A stretch of DNA of 64,000 nucleotides from JAAXQD01 sp963790095 (GCA_963790095.1 CAWBNO010000029.1:1-64000); one strand, 5' to 3'; counted from the first letter of the stretch, positions 1-8,574 are shown. A program made the numbers and translations. The notes: generated by a model not told the origin, from the letters alone.

Positions 1-105
1 CGTAAATATCAGAGGCCCTAAATAGTTGTGATATCGTTTTTTCAATAGGCAAATCCGTTTCATAGGGATTTGCCTTTTTTGGATTTATTGTTATATGTAA
101 TGAAC
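1..105 (+). repeat. Interspersed terminator repeat, copy 1
   Basis: This copy shows the core shared by the family. A short lead (cctaaatagttgtgatatcg) is followed by a hairpin of GGCAAATCC (48-56) and GGATTTGCC (66-74), then a run of T (75-80), then an AT-rich tail with ttatatgtaat. The hairpin plus T run is a good rho-independent terminator on the + strand. Related copies lie near 2850, 4725, 6361, 12519, 17237, 18164 and 19437. The start of the window cuts off anything further left. Confidence 0.75.
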
Positions 106-134
106 AGGAATCAAATTTCAAGAAGGGGTATCGT

Positions 135-305
135 ATGGATTACGAAGTTCAAAATGCAAAAATGGAAAAAGAGTTTAAAATCTGCCCGTCATGTGGATAT
201 AAGGACGGTTTTCACTCTATGTTCAAAAAAGAAGGTGATATCACCAAATGGCTTTTTATCTGCCCCTCCTGTCACGAGGTTTTTGATATCGGTTTCACTG
301 TTTAG
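135..305 (+). CDS. Small zinc-ribbon protein (56 aa)
   Basis: The ATG at 135 follows an AAGGGG ribosome-binding site 7-8 nt upstream and gives a 56-residue protein. Two CPSC knuckles, about 25 residues apart (near residues 17-20 and 43-46), form a zinc-ribbon pattern, and the hydrophobic KWLFICPSC segment fits the second half of such a fold. A longer overlapping frame in the same place lacks a ribosome-binding site and motifs, so this frame is preferred. The gene sits directly after the terminator hairpin of repeat copy 1. The function is unknown; binding a nucleic acid or protein partner is a guess. It is one of three cysteine-rich mini-proteins in this accessory region (others at 2527 and 10884). 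Confidence 0.7.
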   Translation: MDYEVQNAKMEKEFKICPSCGYKDGFHSMFKKEGDITKWLFICPSCHEVFDIGFTV

Positions 306-307
306 TA

Positions 308-445
308 TAATTTATTGTTTACGATATATGTAATCAACAATAATTAACTCCAAGTTGAACTTATGGCAAGCTGTACTTTTTATGATTTCGGTTATAAATC
401 TTCACTTTTCGGAAGTTGAAGCTTCCATACGAAGTCTTTTTAAAA
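308..445 (+). repeat. Partial copy of the interspersed repeat (tail half)
   Basis: The segment carries the tail block 'acgatatatgtaatca' and then a block around 375-440 with ggtttcggtta-like and ttgaagcttcc-like sequence ending in acgaagtc. The same order is found at 13483-13632. The terminator-bearing front half is missing here. Confidence 0.5.
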
Positions 446-494
446 TTTTCCACCACCAAAAAGACTTCCACTGCATCTTTGAAATGGAGGTAAG

Positions 495-2176
495 ATGGAT
501 ATTTGGTTATTTTTGATGGAAATGGTAATGCTTTTGGGAGGTGCATTTTTTCTGGGTGCTTTGGCCCAGAACCTTCGTCAAAGTCCCATTGTAGGATATC
601 TGCTGGCAGGTACAATCCTAGGGCCTTTGCTGTTCAATACCTCTGCCGTCAACCAGGCCGCAGAACTTGGTGTCTCTTTGCTGTTATTTTCCATTGGTCT
701 GGAGTTTTCTTAATCACCTCAGAAAGATGGGCCGCATTGCCTTTGTCGGAGGTACGATTCAGGTTGTTGCTACCGTAACACTCGTGACATTGGTCATGGT
801 CACTCTGGTAGCCCTTTCCCAAGCCATTACCATGGGTGCCATTGTGGCCTTAAGCTCCACAGCTGTGGTCTTGCGTGTGTTGGTGGATCGTGCAGAAATT
901 GATTCGGTGCGCGGGCAAGCCTGTTTGGGAATTCTTCTGTTACAAGACATTGCCATTGTTCCGCTTGTTCTCATGGTCAGCCTCTTTTCATCCACAGCTC
1001 CAGAGATAAGCATTGCCATGCATATGCTTAAGATTACCGCGAGCATAGTCGGGTTAGCGGCAATTTTGTATCTTTTGTTATATCATGTAGTGCCTACCCT
1101 TTTGTCTGACAAAGCGCTTTTTGCCAATCGAGAGTTGAGCGTTTTGCTTGCCACTACCGTTGGGCTGGGTGCTGCTTGGGCATCCCATGCCATTCACATC
1201 TCTCCAGCTTTGGGAGCTTTTGTGGCTGGTATGCTATTGGGAGAATCGCCTTTTGCCACTCAGATCCGGGCCGACATCGGAGCGCTTCGCACCATCATGG
1301 TGACCTTGTTTTTTGCTTCGATAGGCATGTTGGTCAAACCCCATTGGTTTATAACCCATATGCATTGGATTACTATGGTGGCGGTGTTGATTTTTACTCT
1401 TAAAACAGTCATCATTTACGCTGTAGGTCGCATATTTAGCCTTGACAATCGCCAAGCTCTTGCAACGGGGATTACTCTGGGACAAATCGGAGAATTTTCC
1501 TTTGTGCTGGCCGCCACAGCTCGTGGAGGAGGCATTCTTGATAGCGGATACCTTTGATTTGATCGTATCTGTGATCATCGTGCTCATATTCTCAGCACCC
1601 TATATGGTGACGTATGCGATCCCTTTTTCCGAGCGTTTCATTTCACGACTTTCGCGCCGCGTCTCAAAAACTGACGTTTATGTTCATCCCGACGCTGTGA
1701 TGTCCAACAATCAGGTTTTGGTGGTGGGATTGGGTCCTGCCGGCCTTCAAGTCGTTCATACTTTGATAAAGAGACAGTTGGAGCCCGTTGTCATTGATGT
1801 GAATCCTCATAGCCGAAAGGTCGCACAACAAATTGGGATTAAAATTCATTTGGGCGATGCTGAAAATGAAGAGCTTCTTATACATGCCGGTATTAAAGAG
1901 GTCTGTATGGCTGTGGTTACGGTTCCTGACTGGAAAACCGCTGTCAGTATTATCCGAATGCTTCGGAACTTGAGACCTCAACTATCCATTGCAGCGCGCT
2001 GTAGATATAATCGCTATTTTGCGGATTTGGAAAAAGCGGGAGCAGATATAGTTATTGATGAAGAATCCACCGTGGGGCAAATGCTGACCCAAAGGATCAT
2101 AGAGCACATTCAGGAAAGCTCAGGGTCAATATTTGCTTGCCGCATGGCGGGTCAAACGCCTGAGGTTTCAATTTGA
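495..2176 (+). pseudogene. CPA2-type cation:proton antiporter (KefB/YbaL-like), two frameshifts
   Basis: Three overlapping frames together spell one membrane protein of about 560 residues. The first (495-713) starts at an ATG behind GGAGG and encodes two helices ending LLLFSIGLEFS. The second (from about 710 to 1545) carries the remaining helices with the typical family stretches SSTAVVLRVL and GQIGEFSFVLA. The third (from about 1545) carries the last helices and a cytosolic TrkA-N/RCK domain with VVGLGPAGLQV nucleotide-binding motif. Near 710 two bases appear lost (or one gained), and near 1541 a single G appears gained. The family exchanges K+ or Na+ for H+ across the inner membrane. The gene is probably dead, although two sequencing errors cannot be excluded from the sequence alone. 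Confidence 0.85.
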
Positions 2177-2526
2177 TCCAATGTAGAATAGGTGCAGAGA
2201 GATTACCTTTCTCACTTGCCAAAAAACAGCAACGACAATGCCTGTAAAATTCTAATCAAAATGGGAGAATATAGTGGGATGAACAGCCGATGGAGAAGCA
2301 CCATCCGAATATCACCGAATAGTCATACAGTGCTTGATGGAAAAGATGCCCAACTCGCAAAGACCAACCATAAACCGCCATAGAGTTCTCCAGCGTTAGC
2401 TCGGGAATTGTGCAGATAACTGCCCTTGACAAAAATTCTGTAATGCTTACAAGTGAATATAAAACAGACAGTTAAAATGGGTTATAATTTGTTAGAACCT
2501 TTCTCAAATATAAGGAGATTACAGTA
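2177..2526. other. Intergenic stretch, no supported gene
   Basis: About 350 bases. The only open frame (63 codons from 2192) lacks a ribosome-binding site, motifs or hydrophobic pattern, so I do not call it. The last 20 bases carry the TAAGGAG ribosome-binding site of the next gene. Confidence 0.5.
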
Positions 2527-2796
2527 ATGACGGAAAAAAAATACGTTCCTGTTCCAAAAGACACCAGGGCATATACTTGTGCAAACTGTGGGGCTGTTGC
2601 ACTGGACGCCAATAATATTTGCAAAGTTGAAGGTATGGGCACAAAATCGGATTGGTGTGGTATCAAAGGATCAAAGCCGCCTAAACACTGTCATAACAGA
2701 GTGAATAACGACAGGTGGCAGTGCCGGAATTGCGGGCTGACAGCTGTAAATCCTGAGCTGCTTTGCGAACCTGAGAAGCTGGAGCTTTCTCAATGA
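2527..2796 (+). CDS. Cysteine-rich small protein (89 aa)
   Basis: The ATG lies 7 nt after TAAGGAGAT. The protein has CxxC pairs at CANC and CRNC and further single cysteines (DWCG, HCHN, ELLCEP), eight or nine in all, suggesting one or two zinc-ribbon-like knobs. No signal peptide or membrane helix is visible, so it should be cytosolic. I do not recognise the family. It stands alone, followed by a repeat copy from about 2850. Confidence 0.7.
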   Translation: MTEKKYVPVPKDTRAYTCANCGAVALDANNICKVEGMGTKSDWCGIKGSKPPKHCHNRVNNDRWQCRNCGLTAVNPELLCEPEKLELSQ

Positions 2797-2849
2797 CATT
2801 TCAACCCATCTCAAAAATAACGTAAAAGGCAGATTTCTGCTATAAAAGG

Positions 2850-3000
2850 CAGGTTTTTGAGACCTTACAATTGTTGTGATATCGTTTTTTTAAAAGGGCA
2901 AGTCCTTTTTTGCGATTGGGAGGTGCCTTTTAGATGATTATCAAGTAAACACAAGTTTTGACAAGACCGTTTTTTATAAGATAGTCTCAATTTATCGCAA
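2850..3000 (+). repeat. Interspersed repeat, variant copy 2, with a 43-bp exact repeat
   Basis: It starts with caggtttttgagacc and ttgttgtgatatcg as in other copies, but the usual hairpin is replaced by a block with gcgattgggaggtgcc. Bases 2903-2945 are identical to 18539-18581. The tail (2946-3000, acaagttttgacaagacc, gatagtctcaat) recurs at 6950-6995. The whole 2797-3377 gap otherwise holds no gene I can support. Confidence 0.65.
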
Positions 3001-3377
3001 TCGGCTGATTTTTTTTGTCCTGAAATCTCAAGATTTAATTCGTTAAAATTTCAGCCGATTTAAAAGCAATTTACAAAATTCCCATAAGGATAAAAACAGC
3101 TGCTCTGCTCTGCTCACTTGAGATTGGGCGAAAAACGATACGCCAAAATCATGCCGATGATGAAGTCGTTCATTGATAATAGTGTGCGCTGGCCGACTGC
3201 TCCATACAAATTGAAGTTTTTTTCTTGACCCACTTAGATGCTTCTCTATAGTCTATGGCTGGGAAGGCAGATTCTTATCAACTTGTTTTTATCATAGAGG
3301 GGGTCAAAGACACTGTTTCGGAGGGATTCGACCGGTGCATTTATTTTCGATATAAAACATTAAAAAGGAGATTGAAA

Positions 3378-4346
3378 ATGACGACAAGCGACGCAGCAGA
3401 AAAAAAGCCTCTCTGGTTGTTAATCGAGAAGAATATCCTTGAGCTCGATTCGCAGGATTTATCAGAGGAAAACTTTGAAGCATCGATTCAACGGATTGCG
3501 GGTGAACTTGACAACGCAGGTTATAATGTTTCGCGTCATGGGGGCAATATTCGTGATTTGAGATGGGCAATGGATGAAGCACGCAAGGTAGGAAGGCCCC
3601 TTATGGAGGATTTCAACACTGCGATCGCCGCACTTACACTGGAGGACGTGGCTGACCTTTATTTTGCAGTGAATAAGCTCATCAACGACCTCGGAAAAAC
3701 ATGGCCAAAACTCAAAAGATCCGAGCGTAGACCAGATGTGATACGGATTGTCGAGAAGACAAAACTTGATCTGTTCATTACCAAGGCAAAAGGCATGCCC
3801 GACGATGAAGGTATCCGATTACTCATTGAGGAAAAAATAGCTCCTGAAATGATTACTAACGCGTTGGAAATTACCGGGGAGAAGTTGAAACAGGTGAAAA
3901 CCGAGATGGAAAAGGAACGTGCAGAGAGGAAAAGAATAGCCAAGCTGCTTGAGGCAGTAGAGGGCAAGTCCAACGAAGAAAAGGTGAAGCACCTTCTTAC
4001 GAACAACGTCTCCGAAAAATCGATAATCGAGATGGCAAAAGTTGACCAGGACGCGATCAATGATGTCAAACAGGCAATGGAAGCGGAATTAAAGGAAAAA
4101 CAAAAGTTAGAAGAAGAGGCGGCTGCACGGAAAAAGGAAGAGGCTGCAGGACCTAAATTGGAAGAAATTCCGCCGGATGAGATGCTCGAATACATAGAGT
4201 CCATTCGCGAAATCATGGAATTTAGCGATCAGGAGAAAGAAATCAGAGTTATGTGCGATCAGAGTTCCATCCCCAAGTGCCTTGTGGACATTGCTGTTTC
4301 GGAGCCTGAAAGACTGGATGAGCTTGAAAAAGGGGCGGAGGGATAA
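3378..4346 (+). CDS. Coiled-coil protein of unknown function (322 aa)
   Basis: The frame opens at 3255, but the ATG at 3378 sits 7 nt after AAGGAG and is the likely start. The product is soluble and charged. Residues about 1-130 look globular and helical. Residues about 190-275 are a long Glu/Lys/Ala-rich coiled coil (KTEMEKERAERKRIAKLL, ELKEKQKLEEEAAARKKEE). A short acidic helical end follows (PPDEMLEYIESIREIMEF). No signal peptide, membrane segment or catalytic motif is visible, and I do not recognise a family. It could be a scaffold or adaptor, but this is a guess. It stands alone between repeat-bearing gaps. Confidence 0.75.
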   Translation: MTTSDAAEKKPLWLLIEKNILELDSQDLSEENFEASIQRIAGELDNAGYNVSRHGGNIRDLRWAMDEARKVGRPLMEDFNTAIAALTLEDVADLYFAVNKLINDLGKTWPKLKRSERRPDVIRIVEKTKLDLFITKAKGMPDDEGIRLLIEEKIAPEMITNALEITGEKLKQVKTEMEKERAERKRIAKLLEAVEGKSNEEKVKHLLTNNVSEKSIIEMAKVDQDAINDVKQAMEAELKEKQKLEEEAAARKKEEAAGPKLEEIPPDEMLEYIESIREIMEFSDQEKEIRVMCDQSSIPKCLVDIAVSEPERLDELEKGAEG

Positions 4347-4390
4347 TAGATATTTTCTTGAAATGTGTCACGTCTTGAGAAAATAGTTGA

Positions 4391-4603
4391 TACCCTAAAA
4401 AACAGCATAGTATGCTAACTTACTTCTCTCTGAAGGCTGTAATTGGGGATGCTGATTTCAACAATGACAAGCAAATCACGTTTCAAGAAATCTATAATCT
4501 TGTGGCGGATAGAGTAAAAGGCGTTCCTTATTATGAAAAGAGGCAGCATCGTGATAGGATGCAGGCCTCATGCACTCTGTTTATAGAGGGGCTGTGTTTG
4601 TGA
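4391..4603 (+). pseudogene. C-terminal remnant of a caspase-like (peptidase C14) protein
   Basis: The frame from the stop at 4388-4390 reads YPKKQHSMLTYFSLKAVIG followed by DADFNNDKQITFQEIYNLV. In prokaryotic caspase-like peptidases the segment after the catalytic Cys ends with a stretch of the form LFTYYLLKGL-x-G-x-AD-x-N-x-DGKIT-x-x-EL, and this matches it in order and spacing. The catalytic His and Cys half is absent upstream, and no ribosome-binding site precedes the internal ATG at 4412. It is therefore a 5'-truncated remnant. The family match is from memory of the fold family and rests on about 40 residues. Confidence 0.55.
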
Positions 4604-4724
4604 GATATTAACTTTAGGAAGTCAATTAAATCAACAGGACCAAAACATTGCACTTCTCAGTAAGGCGCAGATATCTACCATGACAACATCCTTACTTAAA
4701 ACTTAATGTACATATATACTCCAA

Positions 4725-4868
4725 CAGGTTTTTAATACCCTACAATTGTTTTGATATCGTTTTCAAAAAAGGGCAAATCCATTTGACGGGATTTGCCTTT
4801 TTTGCAATTTTGTAAGAAATAAGATATATGTACTGGAAAAAGAGAAGCTTTGACCTTTGGTTTTGGCA
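4725..4868 (+). repeat. Interspersed terminator repeat, copy 3
   Basis: Full-type copy: caggttttta lead, ttgttttgatatcg, hairpin GGGCAAATCC (4771-4780) with GGGATTTGCC (4788-4797) and T6, then the tail gtaagaaataagatatatg and tttgacctttggttttggca. It precedes the group II intron remnant by about 100 bases. Confidence 0.75.
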
Positions 4869-4972
4869 AGAAAACACAGTTGCGACACGAAGTCGCGTAA
4901 TTATAGACTGTTCAACAAAGGTTTTAATCATTGTTTGAACCCAGCGTCCCGTCGCTGCGATCCTATGGAAAC

Positions 4973-5725
4973 ATGCGCACATGGTGTATCCATGACGGGT
5001 ATGAAGCTTTCCTGACAATGCGCCGAAGCATCGTTTGATGCGGCGAGGAAACCGAGAGGTGGAACCGCTCCTGGAAGCTCCATCCGGGTGAGGGGTTAGG
5101 ATAGAATACTATGGTCAACGCAAGTGAACACTTGTAACTGCCGTGACTCTTAACAAGCCAAAGGAGCTGTTAGGCTTGGACCAAAAGGTAAGTGGGTGGT
5201 TCGGATGGGTCTGTGAACGTCCGACACGGGCGCTATTCCCACCGGCAGACAGAGTGGGCCTAAGGTATTCGTTGTCAATTACGTGGAACGTGGTAACCTC
5301 ATGCCTTCGCCTCGTTTAGGGGCAGGCTAACCGTAAGGCATGCAGTGGGAGGTATGGGGAGAGATGATGGAAGAAGCGAAGGCCATCCTGTAATGGGATA
5401 GATACGGGTTGAGAGTCTCAGGCTCAACATTACCCGACCCGTAAGGGTGCAGACGTCCGTCGGGTGCTTCGTTGCGAAAAAACTGGCAGAACCGATTTTA
5501 GGAGGGAAAGCAAATGAGGCCACTTATGTGAGCCATGCGCCCTCCACCAAATGGGTTTTGGCTGTCAGTGTGTATCGCAAAGGTGATTGGAATTTTCAAT
5601 CGCCGGGTCACCTCTATGCCGAGGTTGGCTTTTGAAGGGCTTGAGCTGTGTGATGGTCAACTATCACGCACAGTTCTTAGGGGGCTTGGGGCCAGAAATG
5701 GCCCCCGGCTACCCGGTTTGTGTTT
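4973..5725 (+). mobile_element. Group II intron remnant lacking its reverse transcriptase
   Basis: The 3' part contains a clear domain V: GAGCTGTGTGATGG, a TCAA loop and CTATCACGCACAGTTC (5643-5676). It is followed at once by a domain VI-like GC hairpin (GGGGCC AGAAAT GGCCCC) ending near 5725. About 4973-5500 resembles a domain I-III region, rich in short helices, with the conserved-looking tract around 5215-5290 and the stretch GACCCGTAAGGGTGCAGACG near 5440. Only about 130 bases lie where the intron-encoded protein of roughly 1.3-1.8 kb should be, so the reverse transcriptase/maturase has been deleted. The 5' boundary (ATGCGCAC at 4973) is approximate. It may still fold and be spliced in trans, or be dead. 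Confidence 0.75.
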
Positions 5726-5846
5726 TGACAAGCTCGATTTTCATGTGTTTATCTCAATATATTCGCAGGGTGATTTATCCACAAGTCAGTATAATGTGTT
5801 TCACTTATTCTATTATAATGACCTCACTTTCCAAAGGAGGTATTTC

Positions 5847-6296
5847 ATGTATTATAAATTATTACTACTGTTTATGAGTTTCGGCTTGTTTTTTAATGTT
5901 GCGCATGCGGAGGAAAAATACACAATAACCGGCAACGTTTCATTCCAATATGATGGTGACATATATATCCGTATTTGCACATTGGAAGAATGGGCTGAAT
6001 TTCTAAAACCGAATTATGAACTATCAGTGCCACCGTGGAAGATGATAAAAATTAATAGTGAAACGAAAAAGGCAGGAGAGGTATCTTTTAAACTCGATAG
6101 CATACCAACGGGAACCTATGTCATTGTTGCTTTTCAGGATGTCATAAAAAACCAAAAGGTCGACTATGAAGGTATGTATATGAAAGAGCCGTGGGGTACA
6201 TACAAGGAAGATGATTTCCTTGGCAATAGGCCAAGGTGGGATATTGTTAAATTTAATTTAGAAAAAGATATAGGGGGAATAAAGATCAAACTTTGA
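5847..6296 (+). CDS. Secreted DUF2141-like protein (149 aa)
   Basis: The ATG at 5847 follows AAAGGAGG by 6 nt. The longer open frame upstream runs into the intron remnant and is ignored. An N-terminal signal peptide (KLLLLFMSFGLFFNV, cleavage after AHA) exports the protein. The rest is beta-rich with VSFKLDSIPTGTYVIVAFQD followed by KNQKVDYEGMYMKEPWG, the pattern of DUF2141 proteins: a Gly-Thr-Tyr strand, then a short acidic loop and a Pro-Trp-Gly turn. The function of that family is unknown. The gene stands alone just downstream of the intron remnant, with repeat copy 4 beginning 65 bases after its stop. Confidence 0.75.
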   Translation: MYYKLLLLFMSFGLFFNVAHAEEKYTITGNVSFQYDGDIYIRICTLEEWAEFLKPNYELSVPPWKMIKINSETKKAGEVSFKLDSIPTGTYVIVAFQDVIKNQKVDYEGMYMKEPWGTYKEDDFLGNRPRWDIVKFNLEKDIGGIKIKL

Positions 6297-6360
6297 ACAG
6301 CCATCTTATTACAAATTTACCGAAACAATCGATAGTTGCTATGAAAATGTAAATATTAGC

Positions 6361-6482
6361 GCCTCGAAATTGTTGTGATATCATCTTTTCAAAAGGGGTA
6401 AATCCATTTCACAGGGTTTGCCTTTTTGCTTTTTTGTGAAATTTTAGATATATATAATCAGTAAAAAATGGCTTCAGGTTGT
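6361..6482 (+). repeat. Interspersed terminator repeat, copy 4
   Basis: Lead gcctcgaaattgttgtgatatc, hairpin GGGTAAATCC/GGGTTTGCC followed by T5, tail with agatatatataatcagt and ggttgtgcctaactatcac. The hairpin here carries base changes relative to copy 1, with partial compensation. Confidence 0.7.
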
Positions 6483-6520
6483 GCCTAACTATCACAAAGG
6501 ATAACATCGTAGGAGGAATC

Positions 6521-6889
6521 ATGGAAATAGACGCATCTACATTAATTAATATTATTGTTGTCTTAATTATAGGATGTGGTGGGATTTGTAGTTTTCTCAT
6601 TTGGCGTCACGACAGAACTAAAATTGCATTAAAGTTGCGTCGCAAATTACAACAAAATTTGATCGAACTTATGAGATTAAGTGAACTCTATACAGAAGTA
6701 AGGGATAATGCCCAAAATATAAATGAGGTAAATCGCAAACTAAATTCCGTGAAAGATAGAATTGCAATTGTACAAAAAGAAATTATGACATTAGAAAAAA
6801 AATTATCAAAAATAGAAAAGAGGATGCCAGAGGAAATTAAACTAAAATATATTCCACCGTTACAACCAAAGGAAGTCAATTCTTCATAG
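6521..6889 (+). CDS. Single-pass membrane protein with coiled coil (122 aa)
   Basis: The ATG at 6521 lies 6 nt after AGGAGG. This is preferred over an upstream ATG at 6479 that falls inside repeat sequence. Residues about 6-27 form one membrane helix (LINIIVVLIIGCGGICSFLI). The basic stretch RHDRTKIALKLRRKLQQN follows, predicting a cytosolic C-terminal part, and residues about 50-105 form a coiled coil (NEVNRKLNSVKDRIAIVQKE). No family recognised. A partial repeat tail begins directly after the stop. Confidence 0.7.
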   Translation: MEIDASTLINIIVVLIIGCGGICSFLIWRHDRTKIALKLRRKLQQNLIELMRLSELYTEVRDNAQNINEVNRKLNSVKDRIAIVQKEIMTLEKKLSKIEKRMPEEIKLKYIPPLQPKEVNSS

Positions 6890-6892
6890 CCA

Positions 6893-6990
6893 TAATTTAG
6901 GATATATGTAATCAAAACGGACTGATTTTGGGTTGCAATTATCAAAAAAGCACAGGTTTTGACAAGATCATTTTTTGTAAGATTGTCTCA
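6893..6990 (+). repeat. Partial repeat copy (tail half)
   Basis: Contains aggatatatgtaatcaaaac, gattttgggttgcaatta and acaggttttgacaagatc, then agattgtctcaat. The last parts also occur at 2950-2995 and 12990-13016. The terminator half is absent. Confidence 0.55.
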
Positions 6991-7090
6991 ATAATTGACA
7001 TTTATTTCTTCGTGAATATTTATGCTTATATAATGAATTATTTTTATTTCACAAATTCCAAGAAAGACGATTCCTAAGGAGACAGAAAAA

Positions 7091-7585
7091 ATGGAGATGA
7101 TCCAAAAATATAAATTCCTAAGTGCTTTTTTTATTGTCCTCATTACTTCCAGTTGTGCTTCATGGCAAAAGGACTGCGGAAAGCTCAGATTGATACATAA
7201 AAGTCAGAATGAAGTGACCATTCAAAATCTAATCGACAAATGGGATGATTATAACATTTATTATTCAGACATATATGAAGGATACAACCCTCGAGCAGCT
7301 CTGGGGATCATGTTCGATCCGAAAAATAATGAAACAACACTGGTAGGTGGTCGCTGGAAAAAGGTCAGGGATCAGAAAGATTTGATAGAGATGACCAAAT
7401 GGATTTATTCGAACACCCACTATGAACCCTGGCTCAACGAGATCTTAGGGCCAGATGGAAAATTTTATGGCTATCTCTATTATTCATATGGAGTTGTAGT
7501 CCTTAAAGTTGTAGATGATAAAACGATGAATGTGTTTAATCTTGATAAACCCCGTGAAGCGGGTTTCGGTTTTTCCTTTAATTAG
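7091..7585 (+). CDS. Putative lipoprotein (164 aa)
   Basis: The start ATG follows AAGGAGAC by about 7 nt. The N terminus has a lipoprotein signal with lipobox LITSSC, so Cys 22 is the expected lipidated residue. The mature part is rich in Trp and Tyr and has no recognised domain. Oddly, the last codons encode a strong terminator-like hairpin (AACCCC/CGGGTT followed by T-rich sequence at about 7553-7580), so the coding 3' end doubles as a transcription stop. No partner gene is adjacent. Confidence 0.7.
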   Translation: MEMIQKYKFLSAFFIVLITSSCASWQKDCGKLRLIHKSQNEVTIQNLIDKWDDYNIYYSDIYEGYNPRAALGIMFDPKNNETTLVGGRWKKVRDQKDLIEMTKWIYSNTHYEPWLNEILGPDGKFYGYLYYSYGVVVLKVVDDKTMNVFNLDKPREAGFGFSFN

Positions 7586-7720
7586 ATATGAAATTTCAAT
7601 TCGGTACTTTTGATCACTGCAATATATCTTTATTCCGACACAATCAGCGTTTTAGCTGGATAACATTACAAATGCGATGATATCTTGAAATATATAATTA
7701 CTTGTTCCGCTGGTAATGCA

Positions 7721-8227
7721 ATGAAAAAACGAAAATTAATCGTAAACGATCTGATGCAGAAAAATTATGTTTATTATATAACTGAGCCTGTCGGAAAAAA
7801 CTTTCATACAGAATTTTCGCCTGAAGTTACACCAAAGCAAATGCTGGAAATGGGGGTTTTCGGTGGCAAATACATGACCGATTGTAGAGATGAGTTCCCC
7901 AAAGACTGGTATACTCATGCAAAGCTTTGTCATGAATGCCATGATCCCGAGTTGAATTACTATGGAATCAATGCTTCCCAGCCATTATCTGTTTGGCGGA
8001 AAAAAGGTTGGATTTATCATGAAGATCCTAGAGGTTGGTTTCAATGGTATTGCAGGTACTACATGGGCAGAAGATGCCCTGATGATGAACGACAGATCGG
8101 ACGATGGAAGGCAATGATAAGGCATATTGCTCAAATCAAGAAGCATTGTAAAAAAGAAGATCTGAATTGCCGGCCAAAGCAGAGACAGGCATTACTGAAT
8201 TGGGCTTACGATAGTAGAAAAATTTAG
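7721..8227 (+). CDS. Conserved protein of unknown function (168 aa)
   Basis: The frame is open from a TTG at 7685, but the ATG at 7721 (MKKRKLIVNDL) is the likely start. The protein is rich in aromatic residues with the very regular stretches EMGVFGGKYMTDCRDEFP, SQPLSVWRKKGWIYHEDPRG and WFQWYCRYYMGRR. I remember near-identical motifs in a conserved family of unknown function found in scattered bacteria and some eukaryotes; I cannot verify this here. Length is typical and the reading frame intact. It contains two CxxC-like elements (CHEC) that may bind metal. The neighbouring gene is a truncated tRNA-binding domain. Confidence 0.75.
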   Translation: MKKRKLIVNDLMQKNYVYYITEPVGKNFHTEFSPEVTPKQMLEMGVFGGKYMTDCRDEFPKDWYTHAKLCHECHDPELNYYGINASQPLSVWRKKGWIYHEDPRGWFQWYCRYYMGRRCPDDERQIGRWKAMIRHIAQIKKHCKKEDLNCRPKQRQALLNWAYDSRKI

Positions 8228-8290
8228 TGCCGAACGAGCCCATCTATACGGGCCCTTATCTTGGCCGCTTATTCACGGCGTTACGTATAG

Positions 8291-8482
8291 CTCCAACAAG
8301 AACGAACAGATCCAATTGAAATAGAAGGTAAGCAAGCCTTGTTTCTTGTGAATCTTGAGCCACGGAAGATGATGGGCGAGTTATCTGAAGGTATGTTGTT
8401 TGATATAGGATATGCAGATGGTATAACTCCAGTACTTGCTTTACCCGAAAAACCAGTACCAAATGGCACCCGCGTTGGTTAA
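8291..8482 (+). pseudogene. C-terminal fragment of a tRNA-binding (EMAP/CsaA/MetG C-domain) protein
   Basis: The frame following the stop at 8288-8290 reads ...DPIEIEGKQALFLVNLEPRKM then MGELSEGMLFDIGYADG and ends PEKPVPNGTRVG. This is the last half of the OB-fold tRNA-binding domain shared by the MetRS C terminus, Trbp111 and CsaA: the segment after EELIGKQ with VNL-x-PRKM and the S-x-GM turn. The first half and any start codon are missing, so it is a 5'-truncated remnant. The preceding stretch 8228-8287 contains imperfect inverted GC repeats that may mark the break. Confidence 0.7.
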
Positions 8483-8574
8483 ATTTAAAGGATATCTCGA
8501 TACTAGTTATAGTCTATATAATGGCAATATTAGCAAGAAATGTCAGGTTTTGACTTCAGGGATGAGATGAGCAA

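Noticed and set aside
70..333. 87-codon frame at the left edge
   Set aside because: It overlaps the 56-aa zinc-ribbon gene in another frame and lacks a ribosome-binding site and motifs.
711..713. Stop in the antiporter as selenocysteine
   Set aside because: The codon is UAA, and the homologous sequence continues in another frame, so it is a frameshift.
8228..8287. GC-rich inverted sequence after the conserved orphan gene as an attC site
   Set aside because: The right end (GGCGTTACG) is suggestive, but the left end is not complementary to it and no second site of this type exists nearby.
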